Source of the DNA: Pedobacter fastidiosus
Lineage (GTDB): Bacteria; Bacteroidota; Bacteroidia; Sphingobacteriales; Sphingobacteriaceae
NCBI RefSeq assembly: GCF_014306625.1
Contig: NZ_JACRYL010000010.1
Span: forward strand, 46,642-110,641
Reading direction: 5' to 3'
Length of the DNA: 64,000 nucleotides
Of the stretch, positions 38,965-47,373 are shown in pieces. The notes under the pieces are model-generated. The model was given only the letters and a program-made list of their open reading frames with translations, had not been told where the DNA came from and did not search any database. The translations under genes and the position numbers were made by a program. How positions within the stretch are numbered: the first letter of the stretch is position 1; every line of letters begins with the position of its first letter.

Positions 38965-39250
38965 ATTGGAAAGAACCATGATTTCTTGACGCTTATTTGA
39001 TTATTTGGAAAGCAACGGCAGATGATTTTTTTAATGTTTGTTCCTGCTTTCTGTTCCAACAAAAGCAGAAAAAGCTTTTGGTTTCCTCGGCAATCAGGTT
39101 TAAAAACAAAATTTTGTGCTTTGTAGGGCAGGCAATAAAAACCCATAGTAGTAAGATTGCTTCATTCCTAGCAATGACGATAGCTTAAATACCATTTATT
39201 CATTCAACGTATTAAAATAGTAATACATTTGGTTTCAAGACCAACCGGAC
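38965..39250. other. gene-free spacer before nudK
   Basis: No convincing gene. It holds the second TAAGATTGCT...GCAATGACG element (39152-39179) and a TACATTTG -7-like box (39224-39231) 19 bases before the nudK start, without a good TTG partner. The rest shows nothing recognisable. Confidence 0.5.
39152..39179. repeat. TAAGATTGCT...GCAATGACG element, copy 2
   Basis: The short form, TAAGATTGCT TCATTCCTA GCAATGACG. The pair TTGCT/AGCAA gives a small hairpin. With copy 1 it brackets the ABC-F gene. Confidence 0.65.
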
Positions 39251-39835
39251 ATGACCAACGAAAATATTAAAATCATTAGTAAAGAAATCCTTTCAGATAA
39301 CTGGTACACCTTAAACAAGATAACCTTTGAGCAATTAAAGAGTGATGGAACTCGAGAGGTTTTAAGTCGAGAAGCTTATGATAGGGGGAATGGGGCAACT
39401 ATTTTGCTTTATAATAAAGAAAATCAAACTGTAATCTTAACCCGTCAGTTTCGATTGCCAACCTATATTAATGGCAATGAGAGCGGTATGCTTATCGAAA
39501 CCTGTGCAGGTTTATTGGATTTGGATAATCCCGAAACTGCTATTAAGCGTGAAACTGAAGAAGAGACGGGTTACAAGATTAAAGATGTTAAAAAGGTTTT
39601 CGAGGCATATATGTCGCCGGGTTCGGTAACGGAAATCTTATATTTTTTTGTTGCCGAATATTCAAAAGATATGAAAGTGAGCGAAGGCGGAGGGCATCAT
39701 GATGAACAAGAAAATATCGAAGTTTTGGAAATGTCTTTTAGAGATGCGGTGGCTATGATTGCCAACGGTGAAATTAAAGACGGTAAAACGATTATGCTTT
39801 TGCAGTATGCGCTAATAAATAATTTATTTGGTTAG
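39251..39835 (+). CDS. nudK: NudK-type Nudix hydrolase (GDP-mannose pyrophosphatase)
   Basis: A 194-residue Nudix enzyme. The Nudix box spans about 87-109, with the core REUxEExGU at 100-108 (RETEEETGY). The N-terminal [19 protein letters not shown] and [15 protein letters not shown] are like NudK, which cleaves GDP-mannose and related GDP-sugars; ADP-ribose pyrophosphatase is the alternative. It is a single gene. Confidence 0.85.
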   Translation: MTNENIKIISKEILSDNWYTLNKITFEQLKSDGTREVLSREAYDRGNGATILLYNKENQTVILTRQFRLPTYINGNESGMLIETCAGLLDLDNPETAIKRETEEETGYKIKDVKKVFEAYMSPGSVTEILYFFVAEYSKDMKVSEGGGHHDEQENIEVLEMSFRDAVAMIANGEIKDGKTIMLLQYALINNLFG

Positions 39836-39880
39836 TGCACTCTTTTTTACCATTGATATTTATCTAAGCTTAAATTTATT

Positions 39881-39948
39881 AGACCCGATAGAACGTAAAG
39901 CCCGGAAGCCGAGGAACGAGGCTGAGGACTTGAAGAGATAGCGGGACT
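39881..39948. repeat. CCCG...CGGG palindromic intergenic element
   Basis: The stretch starts AGACCCGATAG and ends ATAGCGGGACT, with inner pairs AGCC/GGCT. It looks like the widespread Bacteroidota element that reads AGTCCCGCTATC...TATCGGG on the other strand; the family assignment is from memory. A degenerate relative lies at 25801-25848. Confidence 0.6.
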
Positions 39949-40003
39949 AACGTTAAAAGAGGCTTCTGTTATTGCTCTTCAGAAAAAAATATTAACATAA
40001 GTT

Positions 40004-40032
40004 TTGATTCTACAAAAATCTACTTACATTTG
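40004..40032 (+). promoter_or_regulatory. promoter of Rrf2 regulator
   Basis: TTG (40004-40006), 18 bases, TACATTTG (40025-40032). The operator dyad begins three bases after the -7 box, covering the expected transcription start. Confidence 0.75.
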
Positions 40033-40034
40033 TA

Positions 40035-40055
40035 CTGTAATAAAAATAATTACAG
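40035..40055. promoter_or_regulatory. Rrf2 operator 1
   Basis: A perfect inverted repeat CTGTAAT-N7-ATTACAG directly downstream of the -7 box and ending one base before the ATG. A protein bound here would block its own transcription. Confidence 0.75.
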
Positions 40056-40056
40056 A

Positions 40057-40467
40057 ATGAACAACAGCAGGTTTCCAATTTCCTTACATATTTTAACTTT
40101 ACTAGATGATTCCAAAGGTGCTCTTGTAAGTTCGGAATATTTGGCTGGAAGCATTAATATCAACCCTGTTTTGGTAAGAAAAGAGATTATGAATTTGCGG
40201 AAACACGGTTTCGTAGATAGTAAAGAAGGAAAGGGTGGTGGATCTTTTTTGGCGAAAAGTGCTTCGGATATTAATCTTGGCGACGTGTACATCGCTGTAA
40301 AGAGCAATAATATTTTGGGACAGAGTAAAAATGAGCCGAACCCCAAATGCCCGATTGGAAAGCAAATCAATCAGCATTTAGATACGTTATACTTGGATGC
40401 GGAAAATGCATTGATCCAAAATTTATCGACTCAAACCTTAGCAGATTTTGCATTAAAGTTTAAATAA
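40057..40467 (+). CDS. Rrf2 family transcriptional regulator
   Basis: A 136-residue winged-helix repressor of the YwnA-like Rrf2 branch. The DNA-binding part is at about 1-75 (ALVSSEYLAGSININPVLVR, wing EGKGGGSFLA). The C-terminal part has one Cys (NPKCPIGKQIN) and not the three-Cys iron-sulfur set of IscR, so sensing would be by another route, perhaps thiol-based. The start at ATG 40057 follows from the promoter. It is flanked by two matching dyads, suggesting autoregulation and control of the NAD(P)-binding gene downstream. Confidence 0.9.
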   Translation: MNNSRFPISLHILTLLDDSKGALVSSEYLAGSININPVLVRKEIMNLRKHGFVDSKEGKGGGSFLAKSASDINLGDVYIAVKSNNILGQSKNEPNPKCPIGKQINQHLDTLYLDAENALIQNLSTQTLADFALKFK

Positions 40468-40483
40468 AATTTTTTACCATAAA

Positions 40484-40504
40484 CTGTAACAAAATATATT
40501 ACAA
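40484..40504. promoter_or_regulatory. Rrf2 operator 2
   Basis: CTGTAAC-N7-ATTACAA, the same spacing as operator 1 with one change in each arm. It lies 65 bases before the NAD(P)-binding protein gene. Confidence 0.65.
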
Positions 40505-40569
40505 TTAGTAAATTAACCAATAAGCAATTATCAAAGCTCGAAAGAGTATAAACCATAAATAAAAATAAC

Positions 40570-41220
40570 ATGAAAGTAGCATTAATAGGCGCCTCAGGAT
40601 TTGTAGGCAAAGCCCTTTTAAACGAATTAATTAGTCGTGGAAATGAAGTAATCGCAATTGCCCGCGATACGGATAAAATTGAGAGCACACATGGAAAAGT
40701 AACCAAAGTAGCGGTTGACGTATTGGATACCGAAAAACTGGCAGAAGCATTGAAAGGTGCAGATGCAGTAATAAGTGCCTTTAATGCCGGTTGGACAAAT
40801 CCAAATCTTTACAATGATACATTAGCAGGAGCGGAGGCGATTCATAAAGCGGTTAAAGCATCTGGCGTTAAGCGCTACATTTTTATTGGCGGAGCTGGTA
40901 CTTTACAAATCGACGGAAATCAATTGGTAGACGGACCTCAATTTCCAAAAGAAATTTATCCTGGCGCATCTGCAGTTAGGGATTACTTCAATACTTTGAA
41001 ACAAGAAAAAGAATTGGATTGGTTGTTTTTTAGTCCGGCAATTGAAATGCATCCAGGAATCACAATAGGCCGTACGGGTAAATATCGCTTAGGTAAAACC
41101 AGCCCTGTTTTTAACGAAGAAGGTCGATCAATTTTATCGGTAGAAGATTTATCAATCGTTCTGGCCGATGAGTTAGAAAACAATGCACATCATCAAGAGC
41201 AATTTACGGCAGCATACTAA
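40570..41220 (+). CDS. NAD(P)-binding protein, atypical SDR (NmrA-like)
   Basis: A 216-residue Rossmann protein. The N-terminus ALIGASGFVGKALLNELISR has the GxxGxxG dinucleotide motif at about 7-13; VAVDVLD, ADAVISAF and YIFIGGAGTL follow. The catalytic YxxxK of classic SDRs is not evident, as in NAD(P)H-binding sensor or reductase proteins of this group. The gene follows an Rrf2 regulator and its second operator, so a redox or electrophile response is likely. Confidence 0.85.
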   Translation: MKVALIGASGFVGKALLNELISRGNEVIAIARDTDKIESTHGKVTKVAVDVLDTEKLAEALKGADAVISAFNAGWTNPNLYNDTLAGAEAIHKAVKASGVKRYIFIGGAGTLQIDGNQLVDGPQFPKEIYPGASAVRDYFNTLKQEKELDWLFFSPAIEMHPGITIGRTGKYRLGKTSPVFNEEGRSILSVEDLSIVLADELENNAHHQEQFTAAY

Positions 41221-41241
41221 GCATGTAAGATGTGATGATGT

Positions 41242-41313
41242 AATATGGAAAATGTAAGGAAGTAGATGCAGGAAATACCTTTATCTATTTTCCATCTTTA
41301 CATTTTCCATATT
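41242..41313. repeat. short-word inverted repeat before pyrD
   Basis: A perfect 15-bp inverted repeat AATATGGAAAATGTA (41242-41256) and TACATTTTCCATATT (41299-41313). Just before it lies ATGTAAGATGTGA, the reverse complement of a 13-mer in the rpoB-rpoC spacer. Confidence 0.75.
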
Positions 41314-41330
41314 TTATTTATCTTCGTTGC

Positions 41331-42362
41331 ATGTATCGCCTTATTAAACCAATATTCTTCAAATTTGACCCTGAAAACGTACATTATTTCGTTGTCAAAC
41401 GGTTAAAATGGTTTAATGATAAATTCCCTTTGGGTAAAACCATTATCAGGAGCAGTTTCGATGTCCACATTAAAGGCTTAGAACGAGAGGTTTTTGGAAT
41501 AAAATTTAAAAATCCGGTAGGTTTGGCGGCGGGCTTCGATAAAAATGGCGAATACGTAGAAGCACTTAGTAATTTGGGTTTTGGTTTTATAGAAGTAGGG
41601 ACGGTTACGCCAATGCCTCAGCCGGGAAATGACAAGCCTCGAATGTTTCGCTTACCGAATGATGAAGCGCTAATTAACCGGATGGGTTTTAATAACAAAG
41701 GCGTTGATGTAATGGCAGAGCGTCTGCGTTTGCTAAAAGATAAACATCCAGAAATTGTTGTTGGCGGAAATATCGGCAAAAATAAAGCTACATCAAACGA
41801 AGATGCCGTAAGCGATTACATTAAATGTTTCGATAGGCTGTTTGACGTGGTTGATTATTTTGTGGTTAACGTAAGTTCCCCAAATACACCTGGATTGCGT
41901 GAATTACAAGAAAAAGAACCGCTCAAAAAAATCTTAAATACGCTTCAACAAAGAAATCGTAAGAACGATATTTCTCGGCCGATTTTACTGAAAATTGCCC
42001 CGGATTTAACGGATGCGCAACTAGATGATATTATTGAAATTGTTGCTGAGACAGGCATTGCAGGCATTATTGCAACCAATACAACCATTAGTAGAGAAAA
42101 TTTAGCGACTGCAAAAGTATTGGCTGGAGAAACGGGCGGTTTGAGTGGTAAGCCAGTTAAGGAACGATCGACAGAAGTGATCAAATATCTTTCAGAAAAA
42201 TCAAATAAAGCCTTTCCGATTATCGGTGTAGGTGGAATCCATTCTGCGATAGATGCACAAGAGAAATTAGATGCTGGTGCATGTTTAGTTCAGCTTTACA
42301 CTGGGTTTATTTATGAAGGCCCTGGATTGATCAAGCAAATCTGCAAAAGCTTAGTAAAGTGA
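41331..42362 (+). CDS. pyrD: quinone-dependent dihydroorotate dehydrogenase
   Basis: Class 2 DHODH of the inner membrane, which oxidises dihydroorotate to orotate in pyrimidine synthesis and passes electrons to quinone. The 343-residue protein has the N-terminal extension typical of class 2 (about 1-45), the signature [21 protein letters not shown] (shown partly), NRMGFNNKG, catalytic-loop [14 protein letters not shown], and IGVGGIHS for phosphate binding of FMN. It is transcribed alone, behind a palindromic spacer. Confidence 0.96.
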   Translation: MYRLIKPIFFKFDPENVHYFVVKRLKWFNDKFPLGKTIIRSSFDVHIKGLEREVFGIKFKNPVGLAAGFDKNGEYVEALSNLGFGFIEVGTVTPMPQPGNDKPRMFRLPNDEALINRMGFNNKGVDVMAERLRLLKDKHPEIVVGGNIGKNKATSNEDAVSDYIKCFDRLFDVVDYFVVNVSSPNTPGLRELQEKEPLKKILNTLQQRNRKNDISRPILLKIAPDLTDAQLDDIIEIVAETGIAGIIATNTTISRENLATAKVLAGETGGLSGKPVKERSTEVIKYLSEKSNKAFPIIGVGGIHSAIDAQEKLDAGACLVQLYTGFIYEGPGLIKQICKSLVK

Positions 42363-42373
42363 TAAACAACGCT

Positions 42374-43057
42374 TTAAATAAGTTTAAAGTTATGTAAATG
42401 CTTAACTAGCCCTTGTCTTTGATGCCAATCATTATAAACAAGTTCTAAATTAGCTACTGTAAAAGTGCCGAAATCGTAATTTTTATGTTTTTCGATTAGG
42501 GCTAAAAAGCCATTTTTGTCTTTTAATTCTTTTCTAAATCGAACTATGGTAGAATGTGCGGTTTGAATGGAATATCGTTTGTCTATACTTTGTTCTAAAC
42601 CAGAATTTCTGAAGTCTCTTCGTAATTTATTTCTTATTTCTTTTAAAGTATCGTCATCAAAAAATCCCTGAACAATTACACAGGAAGGAGAAAGTGTAAG
42701 GCCTTTAAAATGAACATTGAAACTTTTTATGCCTGCTAAACTTTTCTCAACGGTTTCGATATATTCTGGAACAGAAATTTGATTTAAGTTGAAGCCTGTG
42801 TAACAAGAAATGAGTGACATTACGGTGATGTGAAGATCAGAGTTTTGATAGTAGTATTGCTCTCCATCAATCGTTTTTAATTCGGTAAGAAAACTTTGAA
42901 TCTTATTTTTAACTACAAGGCTTGGTCGTGCAACTAAGGTTATTCCATATCTATAATCGTCTTGTGAATCCAAAAGAGGGTCAATTTCATAATTTCCATC
43001 TGCTATTTTTTTAAATGATTCTTGATAGAGATTTGAATAATGTTCTTTTAAGTTCAT
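42374..43057 (-). CDS. 2H phosphoesterase family protein (2'-5' RNA ligase-like)
   Basis: A 227-residue protein with two HxT-type motifs, HITVMS near 106 and HSTIVRF near 186, the two halves of a 2H phosphoesterase active site. Members act on 2',3'-cyclic phosphates or 2'-5' links in RNA or nucleotides. The spacing is larger than in classic LigT. The substrate is unknown. It converges on pyrD with 11 bases between and lies downstream of the AlkD-like gene. Confidence 0.8.
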   Translation of the reverse strand: MNLKEHYSNLYQESFKKIADGNYEIDPLLDSQDDYRYGITLVARPSLVVKNKIQSFLTELKTIDGEQYYYQNSDLHITVMSLISCYTGFNLNQISVPEYIETVEKSLAGIKSFNVHFKGLTLSPSCVIVQGFFDDDTLKEIRNKLRRDFRNSGLEQSIDKRYSIQTAHSTIVRFRKELKDKNGFLALIEKHKNYDFGTFTVANLELVYNDWHQRQGLVKHLHNFKLI

Positions 43058-43081
43058 CTCAATATTAAATGCAATGATTAA

Positions 43082-43750
43082 TTATTGTTTCTGTCTGCTC
43101 ACCATTGCATTTATCCAGATCGGCGCAAAGGGAGAAGTACAGCCTTTCGAAACCGGATAATCACGATAAATGCCAAGTTTTTCTCCAATAGCTAACGCCC
43201 TTTCTCTATAATTTGGATGATGAATGCCAACCTGTACCAAGGCAGAATTCATCGTCCATTGAATTTCTGTTGGCAAATTTTGCATTTCAGATTCGATTCT
43301 ATTAAGTATTTCTGGAATGTTTATTCCTTCAGGTTCTCTAGCAATACGACCACTGGTTAAGCTCCAGCCAGCACGAGCCAGCATTTTGTCATTTGAATTT
43401 ATCCACTTTTCTCTGAATTGCTCTTTAGTGGGATATTCTTTAACTATATAATTGTAAAACCAATCTGCAGCCCAAGCAAAGGTTTCTGAAGATACCATCT
43501 TTTCAATTTCTTCTGGAGATAACTCTTTTGGATTGAGAATTAAAATGGCCAGCATCCGAGCATCAATATTTTCGGTTTTCCAAAGTTCAAGTGCCAATGG
43601 ATGATCGGATTTAATCTTCTTTGCCACCGTTCTAATGTCTCCCATTTTAGCGCCAAAAAGATTTTCGCGAGCTCCACTTTTTAAATGTTGCTTACGAACT
43701 TTTTCATCTGCGAGTGATTCAAGGGTAGAAAGGGTATCTTGAAGATTCAT
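43082..43750 (-). CDS. AlkD-like DNA alkylation repair protein
   Basis: A 222-residue HEAT-like repeat protein of the DNA alkylation repair family (AlkC/AlkD). Characteristic parts are WAADWFYNYIVKEYPTKEQF and MLARAGWSLTSGRI. AlkD of Bacillus cereus excises bulky alkylated bases; whether this shorter relative is an active glycosylase cannot be told. A -7-like box TAAATTTG lies at 43780-43773. It is followed by the 2H gene. Confidence 0.82.
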   Translation of the reverse strand: MNLQDTLSTLESLADEKVRKQHLKSGARENLFGAKMGDIRTVAKKIKSDHPLALELWKTENIDARMLAILILNPKELSPEEIEKMVSSETFAWAADWFYNYIVKEYPTKEQFREKWINSNDKMLARAGWSLTSGRIAREPEGINIPEILNRIESEMQNLPTEIQWTMNSALVQVGIHHPNYRERALAIGEKLGIYRDYPVSKGCTSPFAPIWINAMVSRQKQ

Positions 43751-43794
43751 GGTTCAGTTGGTTTTATAATTCCAAATTTATTTAAATTTTGGGC

Positions 43795-43829
43795 ATAAAA
43801 AAAGCATCCTGTGATCAATAGGATGCTTT
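43795..43829 (-). terminator. terminator of small basic protein gene
   Basis: A perfect 10-bp stem AAAGCATCCT / AGGATGCTTT followed on the minus strand by TTTTTTT in total. Confidence 0.9.
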
Positions 43830-43854
43830 AAATCTTTAAAGAAGTTTCTAAAAA

Positions 43855-44025
43855 CTATTTTGCCAAAGCAGCTAAAACAGCGTTGTTTTTAGCTAATTGG
43901 TCATTTTTAGGTTGTGCAGAGCGACTTCCTAACTCAATGTTAGTTGCTCTCTTTAAAAAATCTACATCTTGTTGAGCAAAGTTTTTATTTCTTCTGTCTT
44001 TTCTTTTTAATCTGGTAACTGCCAT
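43855..44025 (-). CDS. conserved-looking small basic protein, 56 residues
   Basis: Reading from ATG at 44025 gives MAVTRLKRKDRRNKNF at the start, then QQDVDFLKRATNIELGSRSA, ending NNAVLAALAK. It is strongly basic in the first 15 residues and helical-looking after. It has its own terminator and lies 34 bases after tRNA-Cys, probably on the same transcript. The first residues recall RNA-binding ribosome-associated peptides, but I do not recognise a named family. Real coding is supported by clean start, stop, terminator and basic N-terminus. Confidence 0.75.
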   Translation of the reverse strand: MAVTRLKRKDRRNKNFAQQDVDFLKRATNIELGSRSAQPKNDQLAKNNAVLAALAK

Positions 44026-44059
44026 GGTAATAACCTTTTATTATTTTTATTTGTACAAA

Positions 44060-44133
44060 TGGAGGTCGAGAGCGGATTCGAACCGCTGTAGAAGGTTTTG
44101 CAGACCTCTGCCTAGCCACTCGGCCACTCGACC
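44060..44133 (-). tRNA. tRNA-Cys (GCA), CCA end encoded
   Basis: On the minus strand the acceptor GGTCGAG pairs with CTCGACC, the discriminator is T (U) and CCA is encoded. The anticodon loop CTGCAAA gives GCA, and the T arm has CGGTTCGAATCCG. It has a good promoter just upstream and is followed by the small basic protein gene. Confidence 0.96.
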
Positions 44134-44149
44134 TTGAAATTCAAGGTTG

Positions 44150-44179
44150 CAAAAATAGCAATTAATAGTTACTTAGCAA
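44150..44179 (-). promoter_or_regulatory. promoter of tRNA-Cys
   Basis: On the minus strand: TTG (44179-44177), 19 bases, TATTTTTG (44157-44150). Transcription would begin about 10 bases before the mature tRNA. Confidence 0.75.
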
Positions 44180-44202
44180 ATATAAACGAACAATAAATCT
44201 TT

Positions 44203-44949
44203 TTAATTTTTAACTCTTACAATTTCCGAGCAAAAAATGGCAGCGCTTACGGCTACATTTAAAGATTCTGCTTCGCCAATTCTTGGAATGGTAATGGGTT
44301 GATTAATCTTTTTAATTACCTGATCCGTAATCCCTTTTCCTTCATTCCCTAAAATAATTAAACCCTCAGTACCCCAATTCGCTTTATAAATTGATTGGCC
44401 ATTTAAAAGTGCGCCAAAAACCGGTATTTGATTGCTTTCGAGTAACAAGTTTAAATCTTCGTAATGTACATTTACACGAGCCAATGAGCCCATGGTGGCC
44501 TGCACAGTTTTAGGGTTATAGGCTTCTACGCAATCATCTGAACAGATAATATTTTTAAAGCCAAACCAATCTGCGGTTCTAATAATTGTACCCATGTTCC
44601 CTGGATCTTGTACGCCATCGAGCACCAAAGTAAACTGATTTTTTAAATCTGTGGGATTTATTTTTTGATTATGAGGAATATAAATTAAAGCAATTAGGCC
44701 TTGTGGAGTTTGTAAAGTACTAATCTTGCTCAATTCAACGTTGTTTACTTCAAATAAGTTTATATTTGCGGGCAATTTGGGTAACAAATTGTATTGTTCA
44801 CTTGTATAGAATAGGCTATGAATTTTATAGTTGGATTTTATAAATTCTTTAAAGGATTTTATACCTTCAACAAGAAATAAACCATGCTCTTTACGGTATT
44901 TTTTTTGATGTAACGATTTTACAAAACTAATCTGAGATTTTGAAAGCAT
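44203..44949 (-). CDS. TrmH/SpoU family RNA 2'-O-methyltransferase
   Basis: A SPOUT-fold methyltransferase for rRNA or tRNA ribose. In the 248-residue form the N-terminal substrate-binding domain (KSLHQKKYRKEHGLFLVEGIKSFKE) is followed by the knot domain with LDGVQDPGNMGTIIRTADWF, ILGNEGKGI and IPRIGEAESLNVAVSAAIF, the three SpoU motifs. The start was set at MLSKSQISF, standard for this group; it overlaps the start of the divergent tamL gene by 10 bases. The exact target nucleotide is unknown. Confidence 0.9.
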   Translation of the reverse strand: MLSKSQISFVKSLHQKKYRKEHGLFLVEGIKSFKEFIKSNYKIHSLFYTSEQYNLLPKLPANINLFEVNNVELSKISTLQTPQGLIALIYIPHNQKINPTDLKNQFTLVLDGVQDPGNMGTIIRTADWFGFKNIICSDDCVEAYNPKTVQATMGSLARVNVHYEDLNLLLESNQIPVFGALLNGQSIYKANWGTEGLIILGNEGKGITDQVIKKINQPITIPRIGEAESLNVAVSAAIFCSEIVRVKN

Positions 44950-47366
44950 ACAAATACTTAATAAATTATAAACTGAAAAGCCCTGCAATATTACTATTTA
45001 TTATTGTGTTAATACAGGCCTGTTCATCAACAAAATACATCGCTGACTACCAATCTATCGTAAAAAAAGTTACCATTGATAGTGTTGATAAAAAATTTGA
45101 GGAACAAGCATACAATTATGTTCAAAAGGATATTCGTCCTGCATCTGCATTTAGTATCAACGTTCCACTTTACAATTTATTCAACACGAAAGATGGCCGT
45201 TATAAAACCAATAATATAAAACCATTTGGTACGCCCCCCGCTATTTTAGATAGCACTTTGGTGGAAATATCGCGTACACAGATTCAAAAATTTCTAAAAA
45301 GCAAAGGTTATTTTCAGGCTCAGGTAACTTCGGATATTAAGGTTAAGGATAAGAAAGCTGAATTGAAATTTAGTGCAAAGCCAGGGCCAGCATATTTTGT
45401 AGATAAACTATCCGATTCTATCTCTAATTCGAAAATTAAGCAACTTTACGAATCTAATAAACCAGGTTTAACACACCTGCATACTGGAATGCAGTATGAT
45501 GAAGATTCGTTAAGCTATGAGCGTGAGCAGATTTATCATGTGATGAAAGAAAATGGCTATTTCTATTTCCTGCGTCCGTATGTTAATTTCGATGTTGTGG
45601 GCGCAGAAGTAACTTCAAAAACGAACAAAGTTGATTTAAGATTAAATGTAACCAATCCAGAGAAAGGTCCTCACAAGCAATACAATATTGGTACAACCTA
45701 CCTTATTATAGCTCCAAGCCCTGATGGTTTCCCAGATTCGCTGAGAAATTATGTAAGTAGAGATACAACTCATGGCTTATCTTTCACCGATTTATCCAAG
45801 CGCTATAGACGGAATCCTATAACCCGTTATGACTTTTTGAAACAAGGAGATCTTTACGATATCCGAAATGAGAACTTAACATATGATCGATTATACGAAC
45901 TAAATGTTTTTAAAAACGTTAAGATTGATTATTTTAATAGAGACAGTACATCCAACAAAATAAACCCTGTAATTCAGTTAATTCCTCAAAAGGTAATGAG
46001 TAATAGGATTGAGGGAGAAGTTCCTTTTAATGGTGGTACGGTTGGTTTTAACTTAAGTAATACTTACACCAATAATAATTTATTCAGGGGCGCAGAGCGA
46101 TTTGAGCTTCAGTTAAAGGGAGGTTTGCAATCTAGAATTGGAAATGGAACTTCACCATTTAAAGATATTTATCAAAGAGATTTTTCAATCAGTGCAAGTA
46201 TTACAGTACCTCGATTATTAATTCCGTTTTACAAACCAACCCTAGGTGGAAATGGAATGCCTCATACTACATTTTCATCCAGTTATATTTATGCACTACA
46301 AAAGGATGTCTCAGTAAGACGTATTTTTATTAATTCAGTAACTTACGATTGGTTTGAAACCAAGTCTAAACTTCACTCTTTTACCCCATTAAATTTCGAA
46401 TATCGATTTGGAAATTTGTATGATGGTGTAGATGCGGCCACTGTGCTCAATAATTTGTATTACGCAACCCTTTTGGGAAGAAAAGATTTAACACTTGGCA
46501 TGAAGTATAACTATTCTTTGAATGCAGATAAGTTGAGCCAATTTAGAACCTTTGTTTATTTAAGGGCTGGAATGGATATTGCTGGAAATCTGCTTCAAGG
46601 TATTTCAAAACTTACAGGTTCTAAAAGTGATCCATCAAATAATGATCCTGCCAAAATTTTCGGATTACCTTTTAATCAATATGTTCGTCCAGAGGTTGAT
46701 TTAAGGTGGTATAAATCTCTAGGTGGCGAAAAACAATTTATCGCTCGTCTAAACACCGGTATTGCTTATGCTTATGGAAATTCTATCCTTACGGGTATTC
46801 CATTCGAAAAGCTATTTTTTGCCGGTGGATCTAGCGGTATTCGGGCATGGCAAGCAAGAACAATAGGTCCTGGAAATTACAACAGAGAAACGCTCCCGAA
46901 TGATTTGTTAAGGAAATCGTTATTCGGATTAGATCAGCTTGGTGAGTTCAAAATAGAAAGTAATTTTGAATACCGATTTACCCTTGCTAAAAAATTCTTT
47001 GGAGCTACATTAAAGGGCGCTACTTTTATCGATGCTGGTAATGTTTGGAATGTAAATAAAACAACATCAACCGCAACCGATGGTACAACAACAACAAATG
47101 AGGCTACTCTGTTTAAACTAAGCAAACTGGCTCAGCAAGTTGCAATTGGTACTGGTTTTGGATTAAGATATGATGTTCAGTACTTTGTTTTCAGGTTTGA
47201 TATTGGTTTGAAATTGAAAGATCCTCAGTTTTCAGGATCAGATCAATGGGTAATTGGGAAGTATTTTTCTGGGTCTCGTGACTTTAAAGATAGTTATAAT
47301 GCAACACACGGTCCCGATACTTACCGATTTGTTCAATATAACTTTGGAATTGGAATGCCTTTCTAA
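44940..47366 (+). CDS. tamL: TamL, BamA/TamA-family outer membrane lipoprotein
   Basis: The Bacteroidota lipoprotein variant of TamA, an Omp85 protein in outer-membrane assembly. The 808-residue protein has a lipobox at IQACSS (Cys28), POTRA-like repeats over about 40-400, and a surface-antigen barrel with FFAGGSSGIRAWQARTIGPG near 625-645 and a terminal aromatic (GIGMPF). The start is TTG; no ATG precedes the signal peptide. It lies divergent to trmH with overlapping 5' ends. No tamB gene is next to it. Confidence 0.9.
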   Translation: MKAYKYLINYKLKSPAILLFIIVLIQACSSTKYIADYQSIVKKVTIDSVDKKFEEQAYNYVQKDIRPASAFSINVPLYNLFNTKDGRYKTNNIKPFGTPPAILDSTLVEISRTQIQKFLKSKGYFQAQVTSDIKVKDKKAELKFSAKPGPAYFVDKLSDSISNSKIKQLYESNKPGLTHLHTGMQYDEDSLSYEREQIYHVMKENGYFYFLRPYVNFDVVGAEVTSKTNKVDLRLNVTNPEKGPHKQYNIGTTYLIIAPSPDGFPDSLRNYVSRDTTHGLSFTDLSKRYRRNPITRYDFLKQGDLYDIRNENLTYDRLYELNVFKNVKIDYFNRDSTSNKINPVIQLIPQKVMSNRIEGEVPFNGGTVGFNLSNTYTNNNLFRGAERFELQLKGGLQSRIGNGTSPFKDIYQRDFSISASITVPRLLIPFYKPTLGGNGMPHTTFSSSYIYALQKDVSVRRIFINSVTYDWFETKSKLHSFTPLNFEYRFGNLYDGVDAATVLNNLYYATLLGRKDLTLGMKYNYSLNADKLSQFRTFVYLRAGMDIAGNLLQGISKLTGSKSDPSNNDPAKIFGLPFNQYVRPEVDLRWYKSLGGEKQFIARLNTGIAYAYGNSILTGIPFEKLFFAGGSSGIRAWQARTIGPGNYNRETLPNDLLRKSLFGLDQLGEFKIESNFEYRFTLAKKFFGATLKGATFIDAGNVWNVNKTTSTATDGTTTTNEATLFKLSKLAQQVAIGTGFGLRYDVQYFVFRFDIGLKLKDPQFSGSDQWVIGKYFSGSRDFKDSYNATHGPDTYRFVQYNFGIGMPF

Positions 47367-47373
47367 AATTTTT

